A stretch of 64,000 nt of DNA from Campanula takesimana. Lineage: Eukaryota > Streptophyta > Magnoliopsida > Asterales > Campanulaceae. A program made the translations under genes and the position numbers. The notes under the pieces were generated by a model. That model had not been told where the DNA came from. It searched no databases and saw only the letters and a list, made by a program, of their open reading frames with translations. The DNA is taken from positions 158,339 to 222,338 of the forward strand of contig JAOWBW010000302.1 of the NCBI GenBank assembly GCA_026119855.1, read 5' to 3'. This document shows positions 22,812 to 33,972 of this stretch, piece after piece; the first letter of the stretch is position 1, and each line of letters starts with the position of its first letter.

Positions 22812-22912
22812 CTAGTGGGTAACCGTGCTCTGAACGGGAGACTAATTTACCAGTTTTAGTATCTTTTGTTTCTTTTATATTTTTATTTTAACAGTATTAG
22901 ACTATTTAAATC
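22812..22912 (-). mobile_element. Helitron-like 3' terminus, fragment
   Basis: Read on the minus strand the end is CCCGTTCAGAGCACGG, then TTACCCACTAG before a host T: a small GC hairpin a few bases before a CTAG 3' end, as in plant Helitrons. Only about 100 bp remains before R2 starts; no 5' TC end identified. Confidence 0.45.
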
Positions 22913-23239
22913 TGGGACCACTCTTCATGTCAATTAACCATCCATTTATATGAGCTATGTAAAATATTTATGCTATGGTAGTTTCAGAAAGGACCCACCA
23001 ACTAGACCTTAACTTGTAGACATTGAAAAAGGAGGATACAACCAACTCCAGATTAAGAAAGAAAGTAAAACCATAAATGGAAGAAACCACCTTCCTCCTC
23101 ACATTTACTCTATACGACATGAGGCGATACAAAAGACGATGAACAATAAAGATAAGTTTTACATTACCATTGCATCGGCATCACACCCTTGAGTTGATGA
23201 CCGAAAACTGGGTAGACGGCAGGAAAGAGCGTTGCGAAG

Positions 23240-23513
23240 TAGTCGCGAAGCCAGAAATTTTTAGGAAGGGGGTCAAGTTTATTTTTTTTCGAGATAACCA
23301 ATACAATTGATGTATCAAAATTTAGTACACAAGAGGGTCAAAATAATAATGTAGTGCAATTTTTTCTCAAAACTAAGGGGGCCAAAACGTATAAATTCTT
23401 GATTTTTAGTGGTAAAAAAACATTTTTTAAAAATTTAAATGGGTAAAATTTGACACATTTCAAAATTGAAGGGGGTTGACCGACCCCCTTGCCTTCTATG
23501 TGGCTTTGCCACT
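23240..23513. mobile_element. 274-bp non-autonomous TIR element with 9-bp target duplication
   Basis: Ends TAGTCGCGAAGCCAGAAATT and TATGTGGCTTTGCCACT (inverted AGTGGC-AAGCCA motif), flanked by exact 9-bp GTTGCGAAG (23231-23239, 23514-23522). R1 carries the unoccupied site with one GTTGCGAAG (18917-18925). The size of the duplication suggests a Mutator-type transposase. Non-coding. Confidence 0.9.
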
Positions 23514-23620
23514 GTTGCGAAGATCATATGCTCATAGACAAGTTACTACTAGGGTGAGCCCGAGCCCGAGCCCCCTCTCTTCCTGTTCCTTATACAGAAA
23601 AATCACCAAGTTTAATAATA

Positions 23621-23801
23621 CTCCATCCGTCCTCAAAATGATATTCACATTTGACTATTCAAACTTTTTAAGGTTATGAACACTTGCTTTACTAGCCATG
23701 TTGTGTTTATGCACATATAAGCCTATATTGTAGAAATGTGAAGATCATTTCTGAACAATGAAAAATAACAAATGAGAAGATCATTTCGGAAAAAAAGGGA
23801 G
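23621..23801. mobile_element. Stowaway-type MITE in R2
   Basis: Copy of the MITE at 19018-19197, carried along by the segmental duplication; tips CTCCATCCGTCCTCAAAATG and AAAAAAGGGAG next to TA. Confidence 0.8.
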
Positions 23802-23971
23802 TATCAAATTCTCCAGGTCGCAATAAGAGAATTATCAGGTATCAATACCACTTAGAATCGTCACATATGACAATTTAATACTTGTGAATTCTTTTTTGTA
23901 GGTCACACATGAATAGTATTCAACCTATGACAGACAAGAATCCAGTAGAATTGGAACTGACGTAAATCTGA

Positions 23972-24500
23972 GAAGTAATATATTCCCCACGTCCCCCCGG
24001 GAAGATTGTCTCACTACTACTACTTTCATGGTCAACTCAATTTCGAACTTTAACCATTATTTAATGAAAATCCAATTATCCCTACGTAATTCTAAAAATT
24101 GTTATTGATAGTATACCTAATGCTGAAACGCTAAAAAAAAAATATTAAAATTGCACAAACATAATTGGATTTTCATTAAAAAAATGGTCAAACTTCAAGC
24201 TTACTTGACCATAAAAGTCAAAGCAATACTATTTTTCAGAAACAAAAGAAATAAACATAAGAAATGAACTTTGAGGACACAGTCCAAAGTTCAAACATAT
24301 ATGCATATCATTCAGACATAATGTTGATGTATTTATCTATGCCATATAAACTAACATAATCAAAAATAGTTGGCCTAACTATGGAACTTGAAGCATGGAG
24401 CAAAATGGCCTACACGACCCAATAAAAGAATGAAGGCGAACAAGAAAGCATATTGAAAGATGGATAAATTAATCACTTTTTGGGTGTCGGCAGTCACATA
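23972..24500. other. Intergenic spacer
   Basis: AT-rich. A decayed MITE may lie at about 23980-24250 (AACTTTAACCATTATTTAATG then CTTCAAGCTTACTTGACC). No gene seen. Confidence 0.4.
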
Positions 24501-24741
24501 CTCTCTCTGTTCTCATTTGACTTTTTATGGTCAACACAAATGAATTTTGACCGAACATTGATATCGATCTAATGATCCTATTGAAATTCAAAAAACTGTA
24601 ATTGACAACTCATTAAGTGATATATCAATAACAGTTTTAAAATTTCATTGTGATCATTAGACTGACATCAACATACGGTTAAAGTTAACGTGAGTTGACC
24701 ATAAAAATTTAAATTGGACAAACTTTCCGGTACGGAGGGAG
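24501..24741. mobile_element. Stowaway-type MITE
   Basis: CTCTCTCTGTTCTCATTTGA / CCGGTACGGAGGGAG with TA on each side. Inner arms GGTCAACACAAATGAATTTT / AAGTTAACGTGAGTTGACC pair, as in the elements at 6737 and 25512. Confidence 0.8.
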
Positions 24742-24743
24742 TA

Positions 24744-25134
24744 TCAGTTATGTTCGCTTTCATTAGTAGCACAAGATAAGTGTGATTGGCAAAAGTTAAT
24801 GGAGTGTTACAAGAATATGCTTTACGTGATGCATGTGCAGGAACCAAAAGCTTAAACCTTTAAAAAAAGAGGTAATGAGTTTTGCCAGAATGGTCAAAAA
24901 GGGGACTATCAATAGGTTATTTACAATAAGTAAAAAAACAGAGTTTTTTTTTTCTGCCATCAAAATTTGATCTAAACAAGACGGAATCTAAGCCCCGAAA
25001 AGTGGAATCATATATTAAAACCCCCAGGTGCCTCACGGAAAGGAGAACATCATCATATCACGTGAGTGAGCCACTGCGAGCAATGCCAATAAAATTTGAT
25101 TTATGTGCTCGACTTCACTTCATCATGAAACGCT
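24744..25134. other. Intergenic spacer
   Basis: AT-rich DNA without a recognisable gene. The 61-aa frame at 25002-25187 runs into the palindromic MITE and is not a gene. Confidence 0.5.
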
Positions 25135-25143
25135 GTGGAATTA

Positions 25144-25268
25144 GAGTCCAGATCTCATGTGCCCCTCCCTGTGCCCCTCTAATCTAGACCGTTTATGTTG
25201 ATATTATCCAAGCATGTAAACGGTCTAGATTAGAGGGGCACAAGGAGGGGCACAGGAGATCTGGACTC
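25144..25268. mobile_element. Palindromic MITE, copy 2, with 9-bp target duplication
   Basis: 125 bp, nearly one long inverted repeat: GAGTCCAGATCTCATGTGCC at the left pairs with GGCACAGGAGATCTGGACTC at the right, with TCTAGACCGTTTA / TAAACGGTCTAGA further in. Flanked by exact GTGGAATTA (25135-25143, 25269-25277). Confidence 0.9.
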
Positions 25269-25511
25269 GTGGAATTACAGTTACTCTAAGTCCGAGAATC
25301 ATCCGGCAATCATGCAATTATCAGGTCCCAACAAAGTAAACACAATGATCATTCTACATGTAAATTTAGCTAAAGCTTTAAAAAAGCACATAATCAAAAG
25401 AAAATACACTTAGATTGATCAACAAAATCATGAATTCTGTAATAACCCATCTCCAAATGTGTAGAAGTACTGCCCGTGACCTCTTTCAATATGTCACATT
25501 CCTATATTATA

Positions 25512-25777
25512 CTCTTTCCGTCCCAAAAAGATAGTCTTTTTTTTTTTTTTACTTTTTATGGTCAACACGTGAATTTTGACCAAATAAACAATGATGTCAA
25601 TCTAATGATCTCAATGAAATTTTGAAAATTGAATTAATAAATCACTTAATGATCTAGCAAATACAATTTTTAGAATTTCACTAAGGTGATTAAATTGATA
25701 TTAATGTTTGGTCAAAATTCACTTGTGTTGACCATCAAAACAGATCAAATGAGACTAATTTTTCAGGACTGAGGGAG
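25512..25777. mobile_element. Stowaway-type MITE
   Basis: CTCTTTCCGTCCCAAAAAGA / TTTCAGGACTGAGGGAG, TA on each side, about 266 bp. Same sub-family as 6737 and 24501. Confidence 0.8.
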
Positions 25778-25779
25778 TA

Positions 25780-26244
25780 TCATCACCCAACTTAAAAACA
25801 TTGACATATATTCTCATAACATCGATCCGAGTGTGCACCAACCATTATAGAATACTACTTTTCTTGGTGCATTTTCCATCCCAAAACCATTACTAGTATA
25901 AAATACTACTTTTCTTGGTGCATTTTCCATCCCAAAACATCGGTCCGAATGTCGAGCGAGTATCAACCATTATACAACACTACTACTTTTCTCACACGTT
26001 TTAATATGGACCAAATAGCATTAGCCTATTTGTTGTTTTCATTGAATTAACTTAACATGGTTTCTTTTTTTCTTTTTTCTTTTTTTTGAACCCAATTTAA
26101 CATGGTTCCATTAAAAAACAGATTTAACACTCCACAACCAAGAAAACCACATTTTATACAATCACAAAAAGACAATGCAGGTCTATTAAGACTATTACCA
26201 TGCTGTATCACGCCGGGAAATCAAACGGCAGCTACCATGCTCTA
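25780..26244. other. 3' region of GT34 gene B
   Basis: Contains a 40-bp direct repeat (TACTACTTTTCTTGGTGCAT at about 25853 and 25905) and T-rich runs near 26063-26088. The GT34 B 3' UTR probably lies here. A short repeat (CCATGCT...TATCA.GCCGGGAAATC) occurs at 26198-26224 and 26236-26260, across the GT34 B stop. Confidence 0.4.
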
Positions 26245-27638
26245 TCATGCCGGGAAATCGAACGGCAGAGGCTTCACCGACGCCGAATCACCAAGATCCT
26301 TATGCATAAACCCAAAGTTCCGAAGCACCTGATTATCCGCGAAATTCAAAGCCTTGATCATAGAATTTACACAATTCTCCTCAGAATACATCGATTATGC
26401 TGCCCGCTACACGGCTGACACCCAGTAAAATGTGTAATAAACGGCCGCCTCCACCTCCCCTCACCGTACTGTCCATACCCAACGTCTTTCAGGTACTCCT
26501 CCTTAAGCCCAGCGTACAAGTCATTCACCTTCTCGGCATGCCGCCTCCTTAAACTGCGCACCCCTTTCTCCATCCCCAAATACTTGTCCGAGATATTATC
26601 CAGTGTGCCCACAATTTCTTCCCAGTACCCTTCAAAGTAATAATCACTCTCCACGTACACTTTGTTCCCCCATTTTTCTTTTTCTTCTATTAGTAAATAA
26701 ACCAGCCCCGTCTGATCATCGGACTCCGGGAAGAACTTGTCCTTGCAGGTTGACCGGAGAATTTCTCCCCATTTTTCGTAGTTTGGGGTTTGTGGGCCCA
26801 TGCTGGACCACACGTCCATGAAATCTAACGACCACTGGCAGTTTCTGATCAGGAAAACGCCGGCGTTTAAGCTCGTCCAGCTCTTCTTCTCGAAAATCAA
26901 TTTGGGCCAGCCGTGGACGACGAAGTTATGGTCTTTGTAACGGTCTAATGGGAGCTTGAAATCCATGTCGGTGAATGCGGCGTCGGAGTCGACCCACCAA
27001 ATCCACTCGGCTTCCGGGTGGGCCAACATTGCCGCCCGAACCGCCGGAACTTTGGCCCAGTAGGTGAACATTTCCGGGTGGAGCAACACGTTGTTGTAGA
27101 AAATGTCGTACCCGTGGATGCGACAGTAGTCTACCTTGTTCTTGAAAAACCGTAGCAGCAAATGGTCGCCTATTGGGTTCTTACACGGGTTGGATTGTGA
27201 CCCGGAGAGCAGTAAAACCCGTTTTTCTAACCCGGATGTGAATGACGGGTGGTGCTTTAGCCATTCCCGTCTCTTCTCGTCCCAGTTCGTGATGGGCTTC
27301 TCAATTGAGTAGGTTAGGTTTGGGTCGTCGTAAAAAGTCGGGTCCGGCGGGTCAAAACGGGTGTTAAACCCCTGAGAACCGGTCGCGCAATCATTTCTGT
27401 CGCCGACGGCGGCGGCGGCGGCAACAACGGATTGGGTTTTAGTGTTTACAGTAGCGAAATTAGGGGTAGGGTTAGGGGAAGGGTTAAAGAAAGACCAACA
27501 AGACCAAACGACTAAGAAAGCCACCATAGCTCCGGCGAAGAAGCAAACCCCATACGACGACGGCTTCCGACCATTATACTTATTATTAGCCATGAATGAG
27601 GAAGGAACTTGAAACTGAGAAAACTCAGACGACACCAT
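26245..27638 (-). CDS. GT34 galactosyltransferase, galactomannan-galactosyltransferase-like, gene B, with C-terminal frameshift
   Basis: Start ATG at 27638. The signal anchor is at about 30-51 (GVCFFAGAMVAFLVVWSCWSF), followed by a stem and a GT34 catalytic domain with WIWWVDSDAAFTDM (DSD 217-219), NAGVFLIRNCQWSLDF and THFTGCQPCSGQHN. As read, the frame ends at 26367 after 423 aa, with a nonsensical tail after QHN. One base appears to be missing at about 26392-26393: the paralogue has Asn-Pro-Met where only two bases separate the Asn and Met codons here. Beyond it the next frame continues with family sequence (ALNFADNQVLRNFGF ... PFDFPA) to a TGA at 26245-26247. A full protein would be about 464 aa. 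A sequencing error or a real recent mutation are both possible. It is too diverged from gene A to be its recent duplicate. Expected role: mannan galactosylation in the Golgi. Confidence 0.85.
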
Positions 27639-28100
27639 TTTTAAAGGCAAAAAACCTCAAGCCTTCATTCAACAAAATGACGTCTCTACAAGCAAAGACC
27701 AATCGACATGTGTACAAATCCAAAACCCCTTTTTGTACGCTTGTACAATTACAACACAGAAATGGTGGTGGGTTAGATTTATCAGAAAGAAAAAGCGAAA
27801 CGGAAAGGAAGAAAGGGGTGAAGAGTTTTAATGGAAGAAGAATCCAAATAAGGCGGACGGGAAATTTGAGAAGGAAAGGAAACAAAATTAATGGTGGCTG
27901 GCGTCGGTGGTGGTGGAAATGCAATGAACGGCGAAAACCAACAGAGAAAGTGAAGCTGTACTTGGTAAATATTTTGGTTGGGGCATCTTTGAAAGGGTTT
28001 TAATGGCGTAAAGTACGGTTGTCGATGGCGACGATGGGGTCCACAAGTTTCACCATTTTTGTGTTTGTTTCCTTCGATGATAAACACGTGGTAGTGGTTA
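27639..28100. other. 5' leader and promoter region of GT34 gene B
   Basis: Divergent purine/pyrimidine-biased DNA upstream of the minus-strand gene. The 135-aa plus-strand and 99-101-aa minus-strand frames are Lys/Arg- or Phe-rich shadows without recognisable domains. Confidence 0.45.
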
Positions 28101-29497
28101 GTACTTTTGGCCGTTTGATGTCCAACAATATTTGCCTTGTGTGGGGGATCAATGTTTTGCCTTTAGGCGTCGTTTGCCTTTAGTTTTCATTTTAAAATTA
28201 GAGTAATTGGTAGTACTAACACTTAATTATAGTAATTTTTATTAACAAAGTGAGAATATTGCATTCTAAAAAATAGATTTTATGAATTGAATATAGCAAA
28301 TTATTACATCCTTTATCCATTTCCTATGAGAAATTGACTAATAAATCTGTACTATAGTATTTTAAAGTTAGTTGGTGAAATTTACCTTGAGAATGACAAG
28401 TAAGCCAAAAAATGGTTTATCTTAATTTAGAGGATGCCATATAATATGACTTTTGGAATCATGGAGGCTTTTGGCATTCTCCTATCTAAGTAAAAATAAT
28501 AGGTAATATCCATAAATTTGATAGTAGGTAATTTAGTGATTCTATAAGAAGATAAGAAGAGATTCATATCTAATAGAATATGTACTCTTATATGTAGAGT
28601 ATTAGACTAGGTAGGGTTTTGATGCATTAAAGAACAATTCATTAAGAAGTGACTTTTTAGTTTTTGACTATTCAGATTTTCATAATTCAATGGCTTTGAT
28701 ACTTTCATGTATTCCAAGAGACAACATAATTCAAAAACCATTGAATTATGATGGAATTCTTAAAGTTTAAAGTATCAAGTGAACTTGAAATCATAGAAAA
28801 TGAAAAGTTAAGATGAAACATTGTAATAAATAATGCTAAAATCTAAAAAGTCTCTAACATACATTTTATTAATATAACTTGTATTTATGCTAACATATAA
28901 AAAAGTCTCTAACTTACATATTATTAATATGACTTGCATTCATGATCTCATAAGTTATAAGACTCTTACAAAAATATAAAAACCAAACATTTATTTATCA
29001 TATAGTACTTTTAAGCTCCCAACTCTACCAAAAAGACACCCTTCTCATTTTAGATGCAAGGATAATTTCATTATTCATATTTTTCTATACATAAATGAAG
29101 CCAAAGGGAAGAAGACGACGCAATGATTTATCAACCTTCCATATCGGTAATATAATATTCTATTTCAATATTTCATGCATTATATACTAACTATTGTATT
29201 TGTTGGTATATTAATTTTTGTAGGTATTCCTTCAAAAGAAATTGCTAAAAAAATCGAGCTATGAAGAGTGCTTATTTCATGAGTAAAAAAAATAAAAAAG
29301 GAAGTTCAAATTTACAAGCGAAAGAGAAGGAAGGAACAAGCATGTCGAAAGATGGACGAGAAACTTTTTTCGGCCAATCAGGTTTGAAGTCAGGTTTCTT
29401 CCATATAACTAAAGTCTCTTGCATTTAAGATAATATTCGTAATAAAATTTGGGAAATTTGGGAAGTTAACCTATACACACAAGCGGCACACACAACA

Positions 29498-29585
<88 letters not shown>

Positions 29586-30242
29586 CTAAACACACATGCA
29601 ATTTTTCATACCCTCAAACTTTTATTTTGTTTACAGATTCATCAATGCGTACATCACAACGGACGAATAGTTCAAGGAAACGAAATTTACTATTGGATAA
29701 TGAAATTGATGCCACATCCAATTACAATGTTAGGACATCAGGTATGTTGAATTTGTTAATTTAATAGAGTATGTAAAATTGTTGCAGTTAATTACTAAGA
29801 TTTAGTTAATTACAAAGATTTAGAGAAAACTACAATAGCTATTGTATCTAACATATCAATTCGGACGGAAGGATTATATAGGTAGTTAGGGCTAAGTAGT
29901 AAGCAACGGGTCTTCATTTCATAACTTTTCATAGCTTCTCACATATGTGACTGAGTGCATATATTAAATATTTTACAAAAACATACCCGCATTCCTATGA
30001 CTATTAAGCAATTTAGGAGAGAAATTTACTTTCATTAGTAATTAAACTTAGGAGAAATTAAAAATGGAAATTATTAACAAAAAGTTTGGGATAGAATGAG
30101 TATAACTAACAAATCCAGTTTAACCTTCAAATAAATTATTTAAATTTCATTATCAAATAATTTTAGCAATAACATGATCTTTTAAAAAAGTAAAAAAATG
30201 AGACAATTTAAAGCCACCATAATGTCATTAGATGTTCTAGCT
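28101..30242. other. AT-rich intergenic DNA, possible Helitron interior
   Basis: No gene. Two short segments that look exon-like (about 29222-29385 and 29635-29741, each between AG and GT) resemble scattered exon scraps, compatible with a Helitron whose 3' end lies at 30271. A dinucleotide microsatellite lies at 29481-29590. No 5' Helitron end identified. Confidence 0.35.
29481..29590. repeat. (CA)n-(TA)n microsatellite
   Basis: About 45 bp of pure CA repeat followed by 24 bp of AT repeat and a further ACACACAC patch; likely length-variable between individuals. Confidence 0.95.
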
Positions 30243-30271
30243 CCCGTGCGGAGCACGTGTTTATTTTCTAG
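30243..30271 (+). mobile_element. Helitron 3' terminus
   Basis: CCCGTGCGGAGCACGTG forms a short GC hairpin (30243-30259) followed after 8 bases by CTAG (30268-30271) and then T. This is the canonical plant Helitron 3' end (hairpin, CTRR, insertion between A and T). The element would extend to the left; its 5' TC end was not found. Confidence 0.65.
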
Positions 30272-30333
30272 TGTTATTTTTTTACTTTTAGTAACTTGGA
30301 AAATACGTCATTTGTTACTATACGAAAAATATA

Positions 30334-30512
30334 CTCCTGCTGTCCCAAAATAATCTTTCTATTTGCTATTTTTCATTGTCCCAAAAAGTTCTTTCCATTT
30401 CTACAATTTGGGCTAAAAAGTGTACAAACAAAACATAGCTAGCGAAGCATGTGTTCATATCTTTAAAAAAATTGAATGGTCAAACGGGAAAATCATTTTG
30501 GGATGGAGGGAG
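30334..30512. mobile_element. Stowaway-type MITE
   Basis: CTCCTGCTGTCCCAAAATAA / TTTTGGGATGGAGGGAG with TA each side, about 179 bp. It lies just downstream of the Helitron end. Confidence 0.85.
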
Positions 30513-31022
30513 TATTAACTACAATAAAACTTAGGGGCAAGAGTGTTTTTGTTGGGTATGCATATTATAAACCACTCTTATTACCTAGATTTGATTGATC
30601 ACATAACCTTATTTTACTTTTTATGGACTTTAGGTTTTATTGTAAGAAGTTTTACAACTTCATTAGTTAAGTCCATTTTTAGTTTAGTTAGGCTTAGAAG
30701 ATCAGCCCCTCAAATTTTGAAGGATTGCTGATGCTGCTGATATTGTGAAGATAGCTAAGTCTGCCTACCTACCGCTTATTGAGCGACCGCTTGGGGTAGG
30801 CGACTGCATACTCTATGATGATTGCAAAGGTTTAGGCGACCGTTTGCTTCTTGCTGTTGCAAGAATCTAGCGACCGCAAGACCAACCTACAGCAGACCTA
30901 AGCTACCGCACAACCATATCAAAGCCAAAAAAAGACAAGTTTGATTTAAACGTTGCAAAATTCAAATTTGAATTTGGTCGTTATGTCTGGTACAAGATAG
31001 TACATCTTACCCATTAACTTCT

Positions 31023-32512
31023 TGTTGTGTTGATTCCCTAGGCACGTTTAATAAACGTTGTAATTGTTATCATTTATTTCATATTAATAAAGAGATGTTT
31101 TGATTATTATTGTTGTTTATGTTTACTTATAATAATCTCCATCCCTAGTACTTGTTTGGTATTAGTATAAAGGCTGAATGATCATGGGATGATCATGTTA
31201 GATTTATGGGTACTTGTTTAGTACTGGACATGACCCGCTTTATGAGATCTATATCATGGTCAATGTCATATATATATCTCATATTAGTTATGTCATTTGA
31301 ATCCTTAGACATGTAGTTATTATAGTCTTCCACTTGATGAACATTATGTTTGACATATTCAAACGCTGCCTTTAACTGGGTAGTTATAAAGGGTATGATT
31401 GTCATTATCGGATTTATGTAGGGAAGAATAATAAGCTATGATGGATTTGTCCCTCTACGGAGAGATGTCAAGCTTGGGGCCTCTCGTAGGAATGATGTTG
31501 ATGAAAATGTTCGGCCGGACTCAAATGAATTAATTGGATTGGATCAATGTCATTTGGATTATCAACATATTCGGAATCGAGAAAGTATTGAACAAAGACA
31601 AGTTGACTTGTTGACCATGACTTGTGTTCAATGACATCGTGGACAAAAGGATTATGACATATTCTAAATGGAATGCGAACTTGTATCTAGTTATACTATT
31701 TGGCTAGGTATGACGGTTTGCTAGAACCTAATCATATCTTATGGTTTCATGTTTGAACCCATTGCCAACTTAGTATAATCCTAGAGGGTCACAGACAAAT
31801 AGAACGAATCCTAAAAGGACTACATTGGAATATTGGGTCGAAGGACCATTGAGGGATTTAAAGAATTAGAAGAAGAAAAGTGGAAATAGGGGAGGTCCGG
31901 TCGGACCAGGCAATAGACCCGAGCGGACCATGATAGGTCCGGTCGGACCCTATGCTATACCCGGTCGGACCAGTCGGTTTCGGGAGGAACCTTCCTTAAT
32001 CCGTTTTCTTGCGGGTTTAGACATAAGTTACCTATTTGGAATAGGTCTAACTTGTATATAAACAGCCCTAATTCGGCCAAAATCACTACGTATGTTTTGT
32101 GCAAGTTTTCCAAAGAGTTTTTGAGAGAATTATTTTGTTCTAAGATATCCTAGATTGAGGAAAAAATTATACACAAATAATATTCCATATAGTTCATAAT
32201 AATTGTGAAAACGTGTTTCACAATTTTGGTCTAGCAACCAAGATAAAGAAGCTCCTTGATATTCGTTCGTGGTGTAGATACCGCTAGAAGGTGAAGCTCA
32301 TCATCTTCAAAGTTCGTGTTCTTACTTGTTCGTGATCAAGCTTCAAATTCTCCACCAAGTTCAAGGTTGAAAATCAAAGTCATTAAGGGTTAGTTTTCAA
32401 GTATTCATATTGTATGTATTTGATATAATCATATGAACGGATCTATGGCTTTGGGTTTCATTAAAATTTTAAATGCTATTTTCCGCTGCGCATGTTACTC
32501 CGAAACCCAACA
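31023..32512 (+). mobile_element. Solo LTR (inner), nested in the outer solo LTR
   Basis: TGTTGTGTTGATTCC at the left and CCGAAACCCAACA at the right, with the exact duplication CTTCT (31018-31022, 32513-32517). About 1,490 bp, ending in the copia-type TTCCGCTGCGC motif. It carries three GGTCCG-GT-CGGACC-like interrupted palindromes between 31894 and 31972. No coding content. Confidence 0.85.
31894..31972. repeat. Cluster of interrupted GC palindromes in the inner solo LTR
   Basis: GGTCCGGTCGGACC at 31894-31907 and 31936-31949 (6-bp arms, 2-base spacer), with partial copies at 31917-31930 and 31960-31972, in otherwise AT-rich DNA. Confidence 0.9.
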
Positions 32513-33684
32513 CTTCTGCAACTAGAAGACAAAGATATGAGCCCCAATCAAAATGCTCCAGCTCATCATCTTCCAAACTTGTCCTCTAAGAATTCTAACA
32601 GCTATTTCTCACCAAAGGCTAGCCCTTGCTTTCTTCATTGAAAGTGTGCTGAGATTCAAATAGAGAAATTGCTGTTGAAATACTTGGTGATTGAAGATCA
32701 TACTCAAGATTTCCAGAATAATTTGAATCTTCAAGTCTTCGCCTTCAAATCTTCAAAGATCCTCAGCAACCTTCAAGCATCAAATCTCAATCCCAGCAAC
32801 ACTTAAAGATTCATTAGGCTCTCAATCATATAGATTATATAGAGCTCTTGATTCTTACACACACACACCTTGATTGATCAATAACATAGATTGCATCATT
32901 AGGGATACACATGTCTAAGTCTAGGATTTGTTCTTCATAGATAGTAGGTGTTGATTCATACTCCATCCTTGTAATTTGTAATCAAGAGTATCAATATATC
33001 CTCCATTCAAAATCCAAGACTAACCATCTGGTAAATGACGTAGATCTTTTAACAGATCGAACATTTCTAAATCATCGTGTCATTTACTTATTGCACTTTA
33101 ATTTCTGCAAATTTAATTTCAGCAATTGTTCTTATTAATCTTGTTTGTCGTTTAGTGTTTTGATATTTCCAGATATTCAAACTATTGTGAATTGTGTTTG
33201 TTGCTTGCCTACTGCCTTAGTTACTACTTATGACTACTTATCTATTTCCCAAACTCTCAGACACAAATCTTCATTTTCAACCTACCTTGTCTGCTCTTTT
33301 GCCTACCGCAATATTGCTTGCCGCAATAGAGCCGACCGTTTAGCTTACCGCAGTTGAAATCTTCTAGTTGGTGATTTTATCTATCTCTTGGCTGCCGTAA
33401 TATTGCTTGCCGCAATATTGCCTGCCGCACCATTTGCCTACCTAGTCGTTTTAACTTCAAAACCAACTCTACCTCCTTTTCATCGAAAACTTCCGCTGTG
33501 CATTTTACATTGAATTAGTGGTTTTTACTTGACCGCAAAACTAAATAGTAAGCATAAGGTTGAATTTTAAAAAGGGTTGATAATTTTAAATAGGCTATTC
33601 ACCCCCCCTCTAACCTCTTTTCATACCATTGTTGTGTCTTTGGGACCAACAGTTTTATTTAAATATCCAAACCAAAATATTCTA

Positions 33685-33958
33685 CTCCCTCCGTCCTAAA
33701 GAAAGAGTCATACTTTCTATTTTGGTACGTCCTATAGTAAGAGTCAATTTCCTAAAATAGCAAAAAAAATTACTATCCATCTCACTCATTCTCTCTCCAC
33801 CTTTACTTTTATACTCACAACACTAATTAACTTACTATTCCCTCCCACTCATTTTCTTTCATAATTTACTTTTACACTCACAACACTTTTTTCACTTCCA
33901 TCATTTCTTAATCTCCGTGCAAATGTGAGGTATCACTCTTACTCCGGGACGGAGGGAG
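33685..33958. mobile_element. Stowaway-type MITE
   Basis: CTCCCTCCGTCCTAAAGAAA / CTTACTCCGGGACGGAGGGAG tips with TA each side; about 274 bp, starting 28 bp after the outer solo LTR's target duplication. Same sub-family as 38737. Confidence 0.9.
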
Positions 33959-33972
33959 TATGTATTTACTTA

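Larger units (their letters stand above)
22913..23971. repeat. Segmental direct repeat R2
   Basis: Counterpart of R1 (18567-19367), longer because of the insertion at 23240-23513. Same orientation; together they flank GALS block B. Confidence 0.85.
30550..33651 (+). mobile_element. Solo LTR (outer), interrupted by a second solo LTR
   Basis: TGTTGGGTATGC at the left and GGGACCAACA at the right, flanked by the exact 5-bp duplication GTTTT (30545-30549, 33652-33656). Without the nested element (31023-32512 plus its duplication) it is about 1.6 kb. The tail TTCCGCTGTGC ... TATTCACCCCCCCTCTAACC is the familiar 3' end of large plant copia LTRs (SIRE/Maximus-like). There are no internal coding domains, so LTR-LTR recombination has removed them. 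It contains AGCGACCGCT-type palindromes (about 30782) and repeated TGCCGCAATATTG units (about 33312-33430). Confidence 0.8.
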
